A stretch of DNA of 64,000 nt, taken from contig NZ_JAPZSK010000001.1 of the NCBI RefSeq assembly GCF_027531815.1, forward strand, positions 124,001 to 188,000, given 5' to 3'. Numbering within the stretch: position 1 is the first letter of the stretch; every line of letters begins with the position of its first letter. The notes beneath the pieces were generated by a model, which made no database searches, had not been told where the DNA came from, and saw only the letters and a list, made by a program, of their open reading frames with translations. This DNA comes from Gemmatimonas sp. (lineage in GTDB: Bacteria > Gemmatimonadota > Gemmatimonadetes > Gemmatimonadales > Gemmatimonadaceae). A program made the translations under genes and the position numbers. Positions 26,356-35,113 of the stretch are shown piece after piece.

Positions 26356-27668
26356 CCACGGGGCTGCGATTTGCCGAACAGGCGGTGGAAGCCTCGGTGG
26401 CTGACGCGCCCGGCTCCATCAAGGCGCTGCGTGCCGCGGGAGCGACAGCCTTCCAGACGCTCGGCTTTCCCACCACGCGCAATGAGGACTGGCACTACAC
26501 CAGCGTCTCGGCCATCGCGTCGGCGCAGTATGTGCCGGCCATGGGCCGTCCGGCGCACACCGGTGCGGTCACGGCGGCATCACTGGCGCCGTTCACCTTC
26601 GGCGCCGACTGGCCGCTGGTGGTGTTCGTGAACGGGCGGTTCGCGCCATCGCTCTCCACGCTGGGGGCGCTGCCGGCCGGCATTCGCGTGCTGGACATGG
26701 CCACGGCGTCGGCCGAGCAGCCCGAGCTGCTCGGGCGCGTGCTCGGCACCGCGGCGCCGGCCGACCGTGACGGCTTCACCGCGCTCAACGCGGCCTTCGC
26801 CGGCGAGGGCACGTTCATCCACGTGGCCAAGGAGATGGTGATCGAGCATCCCATCCACCTGCTGCACGTGATGGACGAGGCGGGCGCCGGTGTCATGAGC
26901 CACCCGCGGCACGTCATGGTGGTGGAACGCCACGCCAAGGCGAGCGTGGTGGAAAGCTACGTGAGCCTCGCCGACGTGCCGTACTTCACCAATGCGGTCG
27001 TGGAGGCCTTTGTGGAAGACGGGGCCACGCTCAACGTGGTGCGCATCCAGCGCGAGGCCCGCCAGGCCCACCATGTGGGCACCGTGGAAGCGCGCCAGGG
27101 GCGGGACAGCCACTTCATCACGTTCACCTTCCAGACCGGCGCCGCGCTGTCGCGCAGCAACGTGTACACGGTGCTGGGCGGCGAGGGGTGCGGCTGCACC
27201 ATCAACGGGCTGTACATGCTCGACGGGGAGCAGCACGGTGACCACCAGACGCGCGTGGAGCACGTGCAGGAGAATTGCTTCAGCCGCGAGGCGTACAAGG
27301 GGCTCATCGACGACGCCGCGCACGGCGTCTTCAACGGCAAGGTGTACGTGCACCCCGAGGCGCAGAAGACCGACGGCAAGCAGACCAACCACACGCTGCT
27401 GCTCTCCGAGAAGGCTCAAATCGACACCAAGCCGCAGCTCGAGATCTTCGCCGACGACGTGAAGTGCACGCACGGCGCCACAGTGGGGCGCATGGACGAA
27501 ACGTCGCTCTTCTATCTCAAGAGCCGCGGTGTGGGCAAGGTGCTGGCCAAGCAGTTGCTCATGTACGCCTTTGCGGCGGACGTGCTCGAGACCATCGAGC
27601 ATCCGCTCATCGTGGAAGCGCTCGAGAAGCTGACTGTGGAGCGGTTCACGGGGAGTTCGAGTCACTGA
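26352..27668 (+). CDS. sufD: Fe-S cluster assembly protein SufD
   Basis: 438 residues. Partner of SufB in the SufBC2D scaffold. Recognised by FPTTRNEDWHYTSVS near residue 38, GCTINGLYMLDGEQHGDHQTRVEH (about 280), the KVYVHPEAQKTDGKQTNHTLLLS segment and LEIFADDVKCTHGATVG (about 363) with the conserved Cys and His. GTG start in GTGA overlap with sufC. A 122-base gap with a hairpin follows before sufU. Confidence 0.96.
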   Translation: MTTGLRFAEQAVEASVADAPGSIKALRAAGATAFQTLGFPTTRNEDWHYTSVSAIASAQYVPAMGRPAHTGAVTAASLAPFTFGADWPLVVFVNGRFAPSLSTLGALPAGIRVLDMATASAEQPELLGRVLGTAAPADRDGFTALNAAFAGEGTFIHVAKEMVIEHPIHLLHVMDEAGAGVMSHPRHVMVVERHAKASVVESYVSLADVPYFTNAVVEAFVEDGATLNVVRIQREARQAHHVGTVEARQGRDSHFITFTFQTGAALSRSNVYTVLGGEGCGCTINGLYMLDGEQHGDHQTRVEHVQENCFSREAYKGLIDDAAHGVFNGKVYVHPEAQKTDGKQTNHTLLLSEKAQIDTKPQLEIFADDVKCTHGATVGRMDETSLFYLKSRGVGKVLAKQLLMYAFAADVLETIEHPLIVEALEKLTVERFTGSSSH

Positions 27669-27712
27669 GTGGTTCAGCGTTGAACAGGTCGCACTGAGAA
27701 CCAAGCACTATC

Positions 27713-27785
27713 ACTGACCACTAAGGACTTCTTTGGGACACGAGTCTTTAGTGGTAAGTGAAAGTCTTCAGTCATAAGTCTTTCT
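27713..27785. repeat. intra-operon hairpin repeat between sufD and sufU (copy 3)
   Basis: ACCACTAAGGACT (27717-27729) pairs with AGTCTTTAGTGGT (27743-27755), 12 of 13 positions, loop 13. The segment is AT-rich for this genome and shares ACTGACCACTAA with the element between sufB and sufC. A start codon at 27758 inside it is ignored in favour of ATG 27791. Confidence 0.75.
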
Positions 27786-27790
27786 CCCCC

Positions 27791-28246
27791 ATGACCGACC
27801 TCCAGGAGCTGTACCAGTCCGTCATTCTCGACCACAACCGGAAGCCGCGCAATTTTGGCGCGCTTCCGGAGGCGAATCGGGAAGCCGACGGCAAGAACCC
27901 GCTGTGCGGGGACGAGGTGCACGTGGCGCTGGTGCTCCAAGGCGACACGATCACCGACGTGAGGTTCACCGGCCACGGGTGCGCCATTTCGAAGGCCTCG
28001 GCGTCACTCATGACGGCGGCCGTGAAGGGCAAGACCCGAGCCGAAGCCGAGGCGCTCTTCGAGCGCTTTCACACGCTCGTGCTGGGCAAGGACGCCGACG
28101 CCGGCAAGGATCTCGGGCAGCTGGTGGTATTCAGCGGCGTCTCGCGGTTCCCGGTACGCGTGAAGTGCGCGTCGCTGGCGTGGCACACGCTCAAGGCGGC
28201 GCTCGAAAGCGAAGCCTCGGACCCGGCCGCCGTCAGCACCGAGTAG
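27791..28246 (+). CDS. sufU: sulfur acceptor / Fe-S scaffold protein SufU
   Basis: 151 residues. SufU is a zinc protein that accepts persulfide sulfur from SufS. The key residues are present: NPLCGDEV (Cys and Asp, about 40), GHGCAIS (Cys, about 64) and VKCASLAW (Cys, about 127). LYQSVILDHNRKPRNFG at the N-terminus is typical. The ATG at 27791 fits the family length; the upstream ATG at 27758 lies in the repeat. A second, shorter SufU-like gene closes the operon. Confidence 0.95.
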   Translation: MTDLQELYQSVILDHNRKPRNFGALPEANREADGKNPLCGDEVHVALVLQGDTITDVRFTGHGCAISKASASLMTAAVKGKTRAEAEALFERFHTLVLGKDADAGKDLGQLVVFSGVSRFPVRVKCASLAWHTLKAALESEASDPAAVSTE

Positions 28247-28252
28247 CCGCGC

Positions 28253-28648
28253 GTGGCGTCTGACGATGGCGTGCGCACGGAACCCGAGGCGGGCGTAGGC
28301 GGTACGTGGGAACGGGTGGCACGTGCGGAGGAGGTACCCACGGACTTCCCGCTCGCCGTGACGCTGACGGATGGGCGCCGGGTGTGCCTCGTGCGTGTGC
28401 ACCACGAGGTGTTCGCCGTGGAAGACCGGTGTCCGCACCGCGATTTCCCGCTGTCCGGGGGTGATGTGGCCGAGGGGTGCCTCGAGTGTCCGTTTCACGG
28501 GGCCCGCTTCGATGTGCGTACCGGCGCCTGCGTGCAGGGGCCGTCGGAGGGGGATGCCGTGGTGGTGTACCCGGTGATGCAGGTGAACGGGGTGGTCCTG
28601 GTCGGGGGGGCGAACCGACGACCCGAAACGCGAAGTCACGACCCATAA
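28253..28648 (+). CDS. Rieske-type [2Fe-2S] protein
   Basis: 131 residues. The cluster motifs are CPHRDFPLS (C-x-H, about 61) and CPFHGARFD (C-x2-H, about 79), as in small NirD- or BphF-type Rieske ferredoxins. The rest is the usual beta-sandwich. It starts with GTG seven bases after sufU and precedes sufS. Position inside the suf operon suggests it supplies electrons to, or is an early client of, cluster assembly; this is inference. The N-terminal 25 residues are poorly conserved. Confidence 0.9.
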   Translation: MASDDGVRTEPEAGVGGTWERVARAEEVPTDFPLAVTLTDGRRVCLVRVHHEVFAVEDRCPHRDFPLSGGDVAEGCLECPFHGARFDVRTGACVQGPSEGDAVVVYPVMQVNGVVLVGGANRRPETRSHDP

Positions 28649-28668
28649 CTGATCAGTTCAGGGTACAG

Positions 28669-29892
28669 ATGCTCTCCTCGCTCGCTCCTCGTTCCGAGTT
28701 TCCGCTGCTGGCCGCCAACCCCGGCCTGCACTACCTCGACTCCGCGGCCACGTCGCAGAAGCCGGCGGTGGTCCTGGACGCCATTCGCGACTTCTACGAG
28801 ACGGCAAACGCCAACCCGCACCGTGGGGCGTACGCGCTGAGCGCGCGCGCCACCGACCTGTACCATGAGGCACGGGCCACGGTCGCGCGCTTCGCCGGCG
28901 TGGCGGATGCCGACACGGTGATCTTCACGCGCGGCACCACCGAGGCGATGAACCTCGTGGCCTCCAGCTGGGGACGCGCGAACGTGCAGGCCGGTGACGA
29001 GATCGTGATCACGGCGCTCGAGCACCATGCGAACTTCGTTCCGTGGCAGCAGCTCGCGCTGGCGACCGGGGCCACGCTGCGCATCGTGGAGTTGCGCGAC
29101 GATCAGACCATCGACCTCGACCAGCTGCGCGCGCTCGTGAATACGCGCACCAAGCTGGTGGCGATCACGCACGTCTCGAATGCCGTGGGGGCGATCACGC
29201 CGCTCGAGGATGTGGTCCATCTCGTGCGCGCCCGGTCGGCCGCCGTCATCGTGGTGGACGGGGCCCAGGCCGTGCCGCATCTGCCGGTGGCGTTCGATGC
29301 CCTCGACATCGACTTCTACGCCTTCAGCGGCCACAAGCTGCTGGGGCCCATGGGCATCGGCTGCCTCATCGGGCGGCGCGCGCTGCTGGAGAAGATGCCG
29401 CCGTACCAGTATGGCGGCGACATGATCGAGTGGGTGCGCGACACCGACAGCACCTGGAACGTCATTCCGCACAAGTTCGAGGCGGGAACCCCCAGCGCCG
29501 CCGATGCGGTGGCACTGGCGGCCGCCATCCGCTACCTCGAACAGCTGGGCATGGCGAACGTGCGGGCACATGAGGTGGCGTTGCTGGAGCGGGCGGAGGC
29601 CGCGGTGCGCGCGCTCCCCGGGGTCACCGTCTACGGGCCACCGCCCGCGCAGCGCAGCGGCGTCCTGAGCTTCTCACTCGCCGACGTGCATCCGCATGAC
29701 CTGGCCACCATTCTCGATCAGCACGGCGTGTGCATTCGCGCCGGGCACCACTGCGCGCAGCCGCTCATGAGGCGGCTTGGCGTGAGTGCCACCGCCCGCG
29801 CCAGCTTCTACGTGTACAGCGACGAAGCCGACGTGAATGCCCTGGTGGGTGCGCTCACCGCCGCGCAGCAGCTGTTCGCCACCGTCGAATGA
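28669..29892 (+). CDS. sufS: cysteine desulfurase SufS
   Basis: 407 residues. A PLP-dependent class V aminotransferase-fold enzyme that takes sulfur from cysteine as persulfide. The start of the fold reads LHYLDSAATSQKP (about 21), RGTTEAMNLVA contacts the cofactor, the Schiff-base Lys is in FYAFSGHKLLGPMG (about 226), and the active-site Cys is in IRAGHHCAQPLM (about 364). HHCAQP marks the SufS group rather than IscS. Its stop overlaps the second sufU-like gene. Confidence 0.96.
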   Translation: MLSSLAPRSEFPLLAANPGLHYLDSAATSQKPAVVLDAIRDFYETANANPHRGAYALSARATDLYHEARATVARFAGVADADTVIFTRGTTEAMNLVASSWGRANVQAGDEIVITALEHHANFVPWQQLALATGATLRIVELRDDQTIDLDQLRALVNTRTKLVAITHVSNAVGAITPLEDVVHLVRARSAAVIVVDGAQAVPHLPVAFDALDIDFYAFSGHKLLGPMGIGCLIGRRALLEKMPPYQYGGDMIEWVRDTDSTWNVIPHKFEAGTPSAADAVALAAAIRYLEQLGMANVRAHEVALLERAEAAVRALPGVTVYGPPPAQRSGVLSFSLADVHPHDLATILDQHGVCIRAGHHCAQPLMRRLGVSATARASFYVYSDEADVNALVGALTAAQQLFATVE

Positions 29893-30311
29893 CGCCGAGC
29901 GTGGCGCGCATTGCCGCCATTTACCAGGACGCGCTGCTCGCGCATCACCGGGCACCGCACAACCGCCGCGAGCTCCCACACGCCACCGCCACGGCGTCGC
30001 AGCGCAACCCGGTGTGCGGTGACGACATCACGGTGGGCGTGCGCATTGCGGACGGTGTGGTCACGGAGATCGCCTTCTCCGGGCGCGGCTGCTCCATTGC
30101 CACCGCCAGCGCCAGCATGATGACCGACGCGGTGTGCGGGCTGCCGGTGCAGGAGGCGCTCACGCTCGGTGAGACCGTTGATCGCATGCTCAGCGGCGGC
30201 GGGGTGGAGTTGCCGGAGGTCCTCGCGCCATTGCGCGGGGTCGCACCGTTCGCGGGACGGCACAGCTGCGCGCGCATGCCGTGGCAGGCGCTGCGCGACG
30301 CCCTCACGTAA
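29889..30311 (+). CDS. second SufU-like (NifU N-terminal type) protein
   Basis: 140 residues. A paralogue of the SufU gene 1.6 kb upstream. It keeps all ligands, NPVCGDDI (Cys and Asp), GRGCSIA (Cys) and RHSCARMPW (Cys), and the IYQDALLAHHRAPHNR start. The sequence between them differs widely from SufU, and it is 11 residues shorter. ATGA overlap with sufS means strict co-expression with the desulfurase, so this copy may be the real SufS partner. It ends in an eight-base convergent overlap with the nitrilase gene. Confidence 0.9.
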   Translation: MTPSVARIAAIYQDALLAHHRAPHNRRELPHATATASQRNPVCGDDITVGVRIADGVVTEIAFSGRGCSIATASASMMTDAVCGLPVQEALTLGETVDRMLSGGGVELPEVLAPLRGVAPFAGRHSCARMPWQALRDALT

Positions 30312-31281
30312 GGTCGACGCGGGGAACTTCGCCTCCGTCAAACCGCGCCATGGCCTGCCGTTCGCGGTTCACGTGCAGCTGCAGCACGTCGGGGCGACCG
30401 TAGTGACCGGCCACATCGAAGTTCTGCCGCTCCTCGCGCACGCGGTGGTGGGCAATGTCGGCCACGAACCGCTGCTCCACGTGCGGGGTGGGCTCCACGA
30501 TCCACGTCCCGTCCGGCGCGGCAATGGCCGTGCCGCCTTCGCTGAGGATCTCCGGTAGGCGTTCCCGCAGCTCGTCTACGAACGGGATGTGCTCACCCAG
30601 CTGGTCACGACGCAGCACGCTGCACACGGAGAGCACGTACGACCGCCCCTCGCGCGCCACGAAGCGCGTAATGGCTTCGGTGTTGCGCACACTGCCAGGC
30701 CAGATGGCCACGTGCAGGTCTTCTCCTTGCGCGTACAGTGCGGCGCGCGCGAGGGGGAGCCAGTTCTCCCAGCAGTTGAGCGCCCCCAGCGTGAAGGCCC
30801 CCACGCGCGTGGTGCGCAGGCCATGCCCGTCACCGGAGGCCCAGCTGAGTCGCTCTTCGTAGGTGGGCATGAGCTTGCGGTGCACCGTGACGATGCCGTG
30901 CGCGGGGGTGATCGTGACGCAGCAGGCGTAGATGCTGTGGCCACCGCGGTCCCGTGGGCGCTCGATGATGCCGAGCACCACGGTCATGCCATGGCGCGCC
31001 GCCGCCTCCACGACGGGGTCGAGGTGCCCGGCCTCGATCTGCACCGCCTGATCGAGATAGTGCGCATGCAGCACCTTCTGCATGTGGCTGTCGAACCGTG
31101 CCCCGTCGGTGTGCTCGATCCAGAACGGATATCCGGGCACGAACGCTTCGGGGAACGCCAGCAGCGCGATGCCGTCCGCCGCCGCTTCGGTGATGGACTG
31201 CACGACCCTGGCGATGGTGCCGTCACGATGCAGCCACACGGGAGCAAGCTGCGCACCGGCAATGCGGAGGGTGTCGGACAT
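30304..31281 (-). CDS. nitrilase / carbon-nitrogen hydrolase
   Basis: 325 residues. The Glu-Lys-Cys triad is visible: FPEAFVPGYP (Glu, about 44), VHRKLMPTYEERL (Lys, about 127) and LNCWENW (Cys, about 161). Length, PGYPFW and NCWENW put it with true nitrilases, which turn nitriles into carboxylic acids and ammonia, rather than amidases. No leader sequence is seen. It stands alone between the suf operon and the NAGPA-like gene; no aldoxime dehydratase is near. The natural substrate is unknown. Confidence 0.9.
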   Translation of the reverse strand: MSDTLRIAGAQLAPVWLHRDGTIARVVQSITEAAADGIALLAFPEAFVPGYPFWIEHTDGARFDSHMQKVLHAHYLDQAVQIEAGHLDPVVEAAARHGMTVVLGIIERPRDRGGHSIYACCVTITPAHGIVTVHRKLMPTYEERLSWASGDGHGLRTTRVGAFTLGALNCWENWLPLARAALYAQGEDLHVAIWPGSVRNTEAITRFVAREGRSYVLSVCSVLRRDQLGEHIPFVDELRERLPEILSEGGTAIAAPDGTWIVEPTPHVEQRFVADIAHHRVREERQNFDVAGHYGRPDVLQLHVNRERQAMARFDGGEVPRVDLT

Positions 31282-31307
31282 GCGAACGAAATGGGTGCGG
31301 GTGAGTG

Positions 31308-32519
31308 CTAGGCGCCGGTGCACCGGGAGAGCACGGCGAGGGCATTGCCGACCGGTCGCTCGGTTTGGTCCGACGGGCGGTTGACCACACGAACGACCGT
31401 GTCGGCCCCGGAGCGCAGGACGAGCGCACTCGAGCCGCCGCCATCGAGGTTGAGGGCGTGGGTGGCCCCAAGGGACTGCATGAGTTCCGCCACCTGTCGC
31501 AGGGTCATACCCATGCTGTAGCCGGGCTGTCGCCCGTCGATGACCGCGAGCCAGGCGCGCGTGCGGGCCCGATTGAAGCCGATGGCGCTGCGCGGGTTGA
31601 GGTTGCGGAACCCCGCATTGCCTTCCGTGTCCACGTCGCCGGTAATCGCGCTGTCGACAAGCACCATGGGACGCCCACCGACCGCGTCGGCAACGCGTAC
31701 CGGGCCGCGAGCAGTGGCGAGGCCAAGCCGTACCCGTACCGTATCACCGGCGCGCAGGGCGGTCGCCGCAGCGCCGGTGCGAGGCGGTGGCGGCAGATGC
31801 ACGAGCAGCGTGTCCCCAAAGACGAGCGTATCGGCGGGTGCGGCGGTGCGCACGATGTAGCGGCCGTTGAGCGTGGCCATGCTCCCCACCTTGCGGGCAC
31901 CACGACCGGCCACCGGGTCGAGACGCCAGGTATGCCGACGCGTGAGGCTATCGAGGGGTACGCCCCAGTGCGCATCCACGATGCCGGCGCTGGATGGGGT
32001 TGGGCGGTTCCACGACGCGAGGCGCAAGTCGAGACCGGCCATCGTGAGCCGTCCATCAACGACGACCGTATCGATCCGGACTCGGCGTGCATCGGTAAAG
32101 ACCACCGGCTTGGGACCGGGGCCTGCCAGCATCGTCCCGCGCTCCACATGCAGGTTGGTGGGCACCCCCGGTGGGGCAAAGAGAAAGAAGTCGGCGTTGA
32201 TGGCACCGACGGCCCCCATGGCGGCAGGCAACGCCGCCAGCAGTTGGCTGGTCGTGGTGCGCCCCACCGCCGTCGCGCCGCCCTTGAGGGCATGCAGGCG
32301 ACTGCAGCTGAGATCCACTTCGAGAACGAACGCGCGCCACGGCAACGTGGTGTTCACCACGCGATGCAGGCGCGCGCCGGGAGCCACCCGTGTCGTGACC
32401 ACCGAATCGGCAACCGTCGCGGACAGTGTGAGCGGCCGGGCATCCAGAGGGGCTGGCGCACGACAGCTGGCCATGGCGCACGCCAGCAGGACCGCGGCAC
32501 GGCGAACGAAGGAACGCAT
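31308..32519 (-). CDS. NAGPA domain (phosphodiester glycosidase) lipoprotein
   Basis: 403 residues. The N-terminus (RRAAVLLACAMASC) ends in a lipobox-like Cys, so it is probably lipid-anchored. The NAGPA domain shows GAINADFF (about 104), VIDGRQPGYSMGMTL (about 316) and NLDGGGSSALV (about 345). The family removes N-acetylglucosamine from phosphodiester-linked sugars or acts on exopolysaccharide and teichoic-type polymers. A TAGATT hexamer ends six bases before the ATG (minus strand, 32526-32531), indicating leaderless expression. Confidence 0.88.
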   Translation of the reverse strand: MRSFVRRAAVLLACAMASCRAPAPLDARPLTLSATVADSVVTTRVAPGARLHRVVNTTLPWRAFVLEVDLSCSRLHALKGGATAVGRTTTSQLLAALPAAMGAVGAINADFFLFAPPGVPTNLHVERGTMLAGPGPKPVVFTDARRVRIDTVVVDGRLTMAGLDLRLASWNRPTPSSAGIVDAHWGVPLDSLTRRHTWRLDPVAGRGARKVGSMATLNGRYIVRTAAPADTLVFGDTLLVHLPPPPRTGAAATALRAGDTVRVRLGLATARGPVRVADAVGGRPMVLVDSAITGDVDTEGNAGFRNLNPRSAIGFNRARTRAWLAVIDGRQPGYSMGMTLRQVAELMQSLGATHALNLDGGGSSALVLRSGADTVVRVVNRPSDQTERPVGNALAVLSRCTGA

Positions 32520-32600
32520 GGCGCGAATCTACCGCGGGACGCGCCGAACGGGCCGCCAAGGCGGGTTCCGGCGCGTGCTGCCGCCGTTTGCGGGGGCCGA

Positions 32601-32606
32601 TAGCTT
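32601..32606 (+). promoter_or_regulatory. -10 element of the VTT membrane protein gene
   Basis: TAGCTT ends exactly six bases before ATG 32613. With the TAGATT of the divergent NAGPA-like gene at 32526-32531, the 93-base gap holds two outward-facing leaderless promoters. Confidence 0.55.
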
Positions 32607-32612
32607 TCAGGC

Positions 32613-33176
32613 ATGGCTCATCCCGGTCCCGCCGCGCGCCTGTTTGCGCGGATGCAGCAGTGGGCCGACGCCGGCTGGTCGAACAGCGTCGTGTTCACGT
32701 GGGGGCTGCTCCAGGGGCTGGTATTCCCCGGGGTGGCCGACCTGTTCTTCCTGCCACTCGCCATCGCGCGTCCCGAGCGTGCCTATCGATTGGCGCTGGT
32801 CGCCACCAGCGGCACGCTCATCGGCAGCATGGTGCTGTACTGGGTCGGCGCCGAAGCGCTGGTGTGGCTGCAGGGCCCGGTCACGCGGGTGGTGGAGCTG
32901 TCGCCAGCCGACCTCGCGGCCTACCGCACACGGCTCGCGGAATGGGGCGGCTGGGCGATCTTCGCCAGCACGATGAGCCCACTCAGCACCAAGCTCACGA
33001 GCATTGCGTCGGGAGCGGCCGGGGTGCCGTTCACGACGTTCACCGTGGCGCTGCTCGCCGGTCGCCTGACCCGCACCATGGCGTTTGCCTGGCTCGTCCG
33101 CAACGGCGGGGCGAAAGCGGTCGAGCGCTGGGTGCGCACATCCGGGAGCCCTGCGGGACACGGGGAGCCCCAATAG
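32613..33176 (+). CDS. YqaA-like VTT domain membrane protein
   Basis: 187 residues. Several hydrophobic segments and the DedA/VTT-type pattern FPGVADLFFLPLAIARPERAYRLALVATSGTLIGSMVLYWVG (about 29-71), then the WAIFASTMSPLSTKLTSIASG amphipathic loop (about 112). The family includes lipid scramblase-like and envelope maintenance proteins. The cargo here is unknown. It ends ten bases before the HD hydrolase gene. Confidence 0.8.
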   Translation: MAHPGPAARLFARMQQWADAGWSNSVVFTWGLLQGLVFPGVADLFFLPLAIARPERAYRLALVATSGTLIGSMVLYWVGAEALVWLQGPVTRVVELSPADLAAYRTRLAEWGGWAIFASTMSPLSTKLTSIASGAAGVPFTTFTVALLAGRLTRTMAFAWLVRNGGAKAVERWVRTSGSPAGHGEPQ

Positions 33177-33179
33177 TTT
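33174..33179 (+). promoter_or_regulatory. -10 element of the HD hydrolase gene
   Basis: TAGTTT ends six bases before ATG 33186 and overlaps the stop of the preceding gene. The downstream gene may thus be expressed independently of its neighbour. Confidence 0.55.
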
Positions 33180-33185
33180 GACCGC

Positions 33186-33833
33186 ATGTCCATTGCCCCC
33201 CACGATCTCCACGGTATCCTCGACTTCCTGCGGGCCGCCGAGGCGCTGAAGCACACCACGCGCGTGGCGTGGACGTCCACCGGCCAGCAGGAGAGCGTCG
33301 CCGAGCACACGTGGCGACTCTGCCTCATGGCGCTGGTGTTCGCGCCGCGCTTCCCCGGTGTGGATGTGGGCAAGCTGCTGCGCATCTGCATCGTGCACGA
33401 CCTGGGCGAAGCCATTGGCGGCGACATCTCGGCCACCCTGCAGGCGAGCATGCCGAACAAGGCGGAGCAGGAGCGCAAGGATCTGCTGCAGCTTACCGAA
33501 CCGCTGCCGGCGCACACGCGCGCCGAGATCGTGGCGCTGTGGGACGAGTACGAGCAGGCAGCCTCGCTCGAGGCGCGCCTTGCGAAGGGGCTCGACAAGC
33601 TGGAAACCATCCTGCAGCACAATCAGGGCGCGATGCCCGAGGGGTTCGACTTCCGCTTCAACCTGCAGTACGGGGCGAAGTACACGACCGACGATCCCAT
33701 TCTGCGCACCATTCGCGCGGTCCTCGACGAGGAGACCGAGCGGCGGGCGCGGCAGCGGGAGGGCGAGTCGCGAGCGCGCGAGTCGCGCGCGCGCGAGTCG
33801 CGAGATCCCGCGGTACGCACCGGCGCGTCGTGA
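33186..33833 (+). CDS. HD domain phosphohydrolase (YfbR-like)
   Basis: 215 residues. The metal-binding HD set is complete: SVAEHTWRL (His, about 42), VHDLGEAIGGD (His-Asp, about 72) and AKGLDKLET (Asp, about 137). It resembles 5'-deoxyribonucleotidases of the YfbR/HDDC2 type, which dephosphorylate dNMPs. The last 25 residues are repeats of RARES, encoded by a GAGTCGCGAGCGCGC-like repeat, and look like a disordered tail. Its stop overlaps the tgt GTG by four bases. Confidence 0.87.
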   Translation: MSIAPHDLHGILDFLRAAEALKHTTRVAWTSTGQQESVAEHTWRLCLMALVFAPRFPGVDVGKLLRICIVHDLGEAIGGDISATLQASMPNKAEQERKDLLQLTEPLPAHTRAEIVALWDEYEQAASLEARLAKGLDKLETILQHNQGAMPEGFDFRFNLQYGAKYTTDDPILRTIRAVLDEETERRARQREGESRARESRARESRDPAVRTGAS

Positions 33834-35047
33834 GCGGCTTTGCCTTTGGGGTGGACGCAACGGAGGGCGCCGCGCGTGCGGGGACTTTCCGTACGCCGCA
33901 TGGTGACGTCGCCACGCCCGCCTTCATGCCGGTGGGCACGCACGCCAGTGTGCGCGGGCTCGCCATGCACGAGGTGCGTGACGCCGGCGCGCACATGATC
34001 CTCGCCAACGCGTATCACCTGTACCTGCGTCCGGGTGACGAAATGGTGCGCGCGCTCGGGGGGCTTCATGCGTTTTCCCGCTGGCATGGCCCCATGCTCA
34101 CCGACAGCGGCGGCTATCAGGTGTTCTCACTGGCGCGCTACCGCAAGGTGAGCGAGTCGGGCGTTGAGTTCCGCAACAAGCTCGACGGGTCGCTGCACGA
34201 GTACACCCCCGAGCGCGTGATGCAGATCGAGCGCAACATCGGCGCCGACGTCATCATGCAGCTCGACGAACTGATCGAAGGGGGCTGCGATCACCGCGCG
34301 TCGCGCAAGGCCATGGAACGCAGCCTGCGCTGGCTGGAGCGCTGCCGTGTGGAGTTCGACCGCCTATCGCGCGACGGACGTGCACCGGTACCGCACGTCT
34401 CGGCCACCGATGGCTCACCGCCGCTCGACACGCAGCACCGTGACGACGAATGCGCCGCGCCACCGCAGGCGCTCTTTCCCATCGTGCAGGGCGGGACCTA
34501 TGCCGACCTGCGTGCGGCCAGCATTGCCGGCATCCTGCAGACGGGCGACTGGGCGGGTGTGGCGGTTGGCGGGCTCTCGGTGGGCGAGGCCAAGAGCGCG
34601 ATGTACGACACCTTCGACACCTGTGCGCCGCTGCTGCCCTGGGACCGGCCCCGGTATCTCATGGGGGTCGGCTTCCCGGACGATCTGCTCGAGGCGGTGG
34701 GGCGAGGCATGGATCTGTTCGATTGCGTGGCGCCCACGCGCATGGGGCGACACGGCACGGTGTTCACCCCCGACGGCAAGGTGCAGCTGCAGAAGAGCAG
34801 TCATCGCACCGACCGCCGGCCGCTCACCGCCGAGTGCCCCTGCCCCGCCTGCACGCACTACGATCGCGCGTACCTGCGGCACCTCATGGTCACCGAGGAG
34901 CCGCTGGGGCCGCGGTTGCTGGCGCTGCACAACATCACCTTTCTCATCACGCTCATGGGCGAGGCCCGGGCACGCCTGCAGCTGGGGCAGTTCACCACCT
35001 GGAGCAGCGACTGGTTGCGGCGCTACCGGGCCCGCACGTCGCCGTAA
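33830..35047 (+). CDS. tgt: tRNA-guanine transglycosylase
   Basis: 405 residues. It replaces guanine 34 of certain tRNAs by the queuosine precursor. The active-site Asp residues appear in LTDSGGYQVFS (about 89) and FDCVAPTRMGRHG (about 300). The zinc site is CPCPACTHY and a following His near 370. VQGGTYADLR and VGGLSVGE are also typical. A 35-residue insert rich in Pro, Asp and His (about 185-220) is longer than in most relatives. The GTG at 33830 overlaps the HD gene stop (GTGA). Confidence 0.96.
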   Translation: MSGFAFGVDATEGAARAGTFRTPHGDVATPAFMPVGTHASVRGLAMHEVRDAGAHMILANAYHLYLRPGDEMVRALGGLHAFSRWHGPMLTDSGGYQVFSLARYRKVSESGVEFRNKLDGSLHEYTPERVMQIERNIGADVIMQLDELIEGGCDHRASRKAMERSLRWLERCRVEFDRLSRDGRAPVPHVSATDGSPPLDTQHRDDECAAPPQALFPIVQGGTYADLRAASIAGILQTGDWAGVAVGGLSVGEAKSAMYDTFDTCAPLLPWDRPRYLMGVGFPDDLLEAVGRGMDLFDCVAPTRMGRHGTVFTPDGKVQLQKSSHRTDRRPLTAECPCPACTHYDRAYLRHLMVTEEPLGPRLLALHNITFLITLMGEARARLQLGQFTTWSSDWLRRYRARTSP

Positions 35048-35101
35048 CCGTCGGACGGTCCACCGTGCCCTTTGCCACCGTCACCGAGGCGCGTGACGTG
35101 G

Positions 35102-35107
35102 TAGCTT
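35102..35107 (+). promoter_or_regulatory. -10 element of the kinase gene
   Basis: TAGCTT ends six bases before ATG 35114. This spacing selects ATG 35114 over the in-frame GTG at 35108, which would lie within the spacer. Confidence 0.55.
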
Positions 35108-35113
35108 GTGGGC

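Noticed and set aside
28477-28668. N-terminal extension of SufS to 28477
   Set aside because: It lies inside the Rieske gene; SufS homology starts right after ATG 28669.
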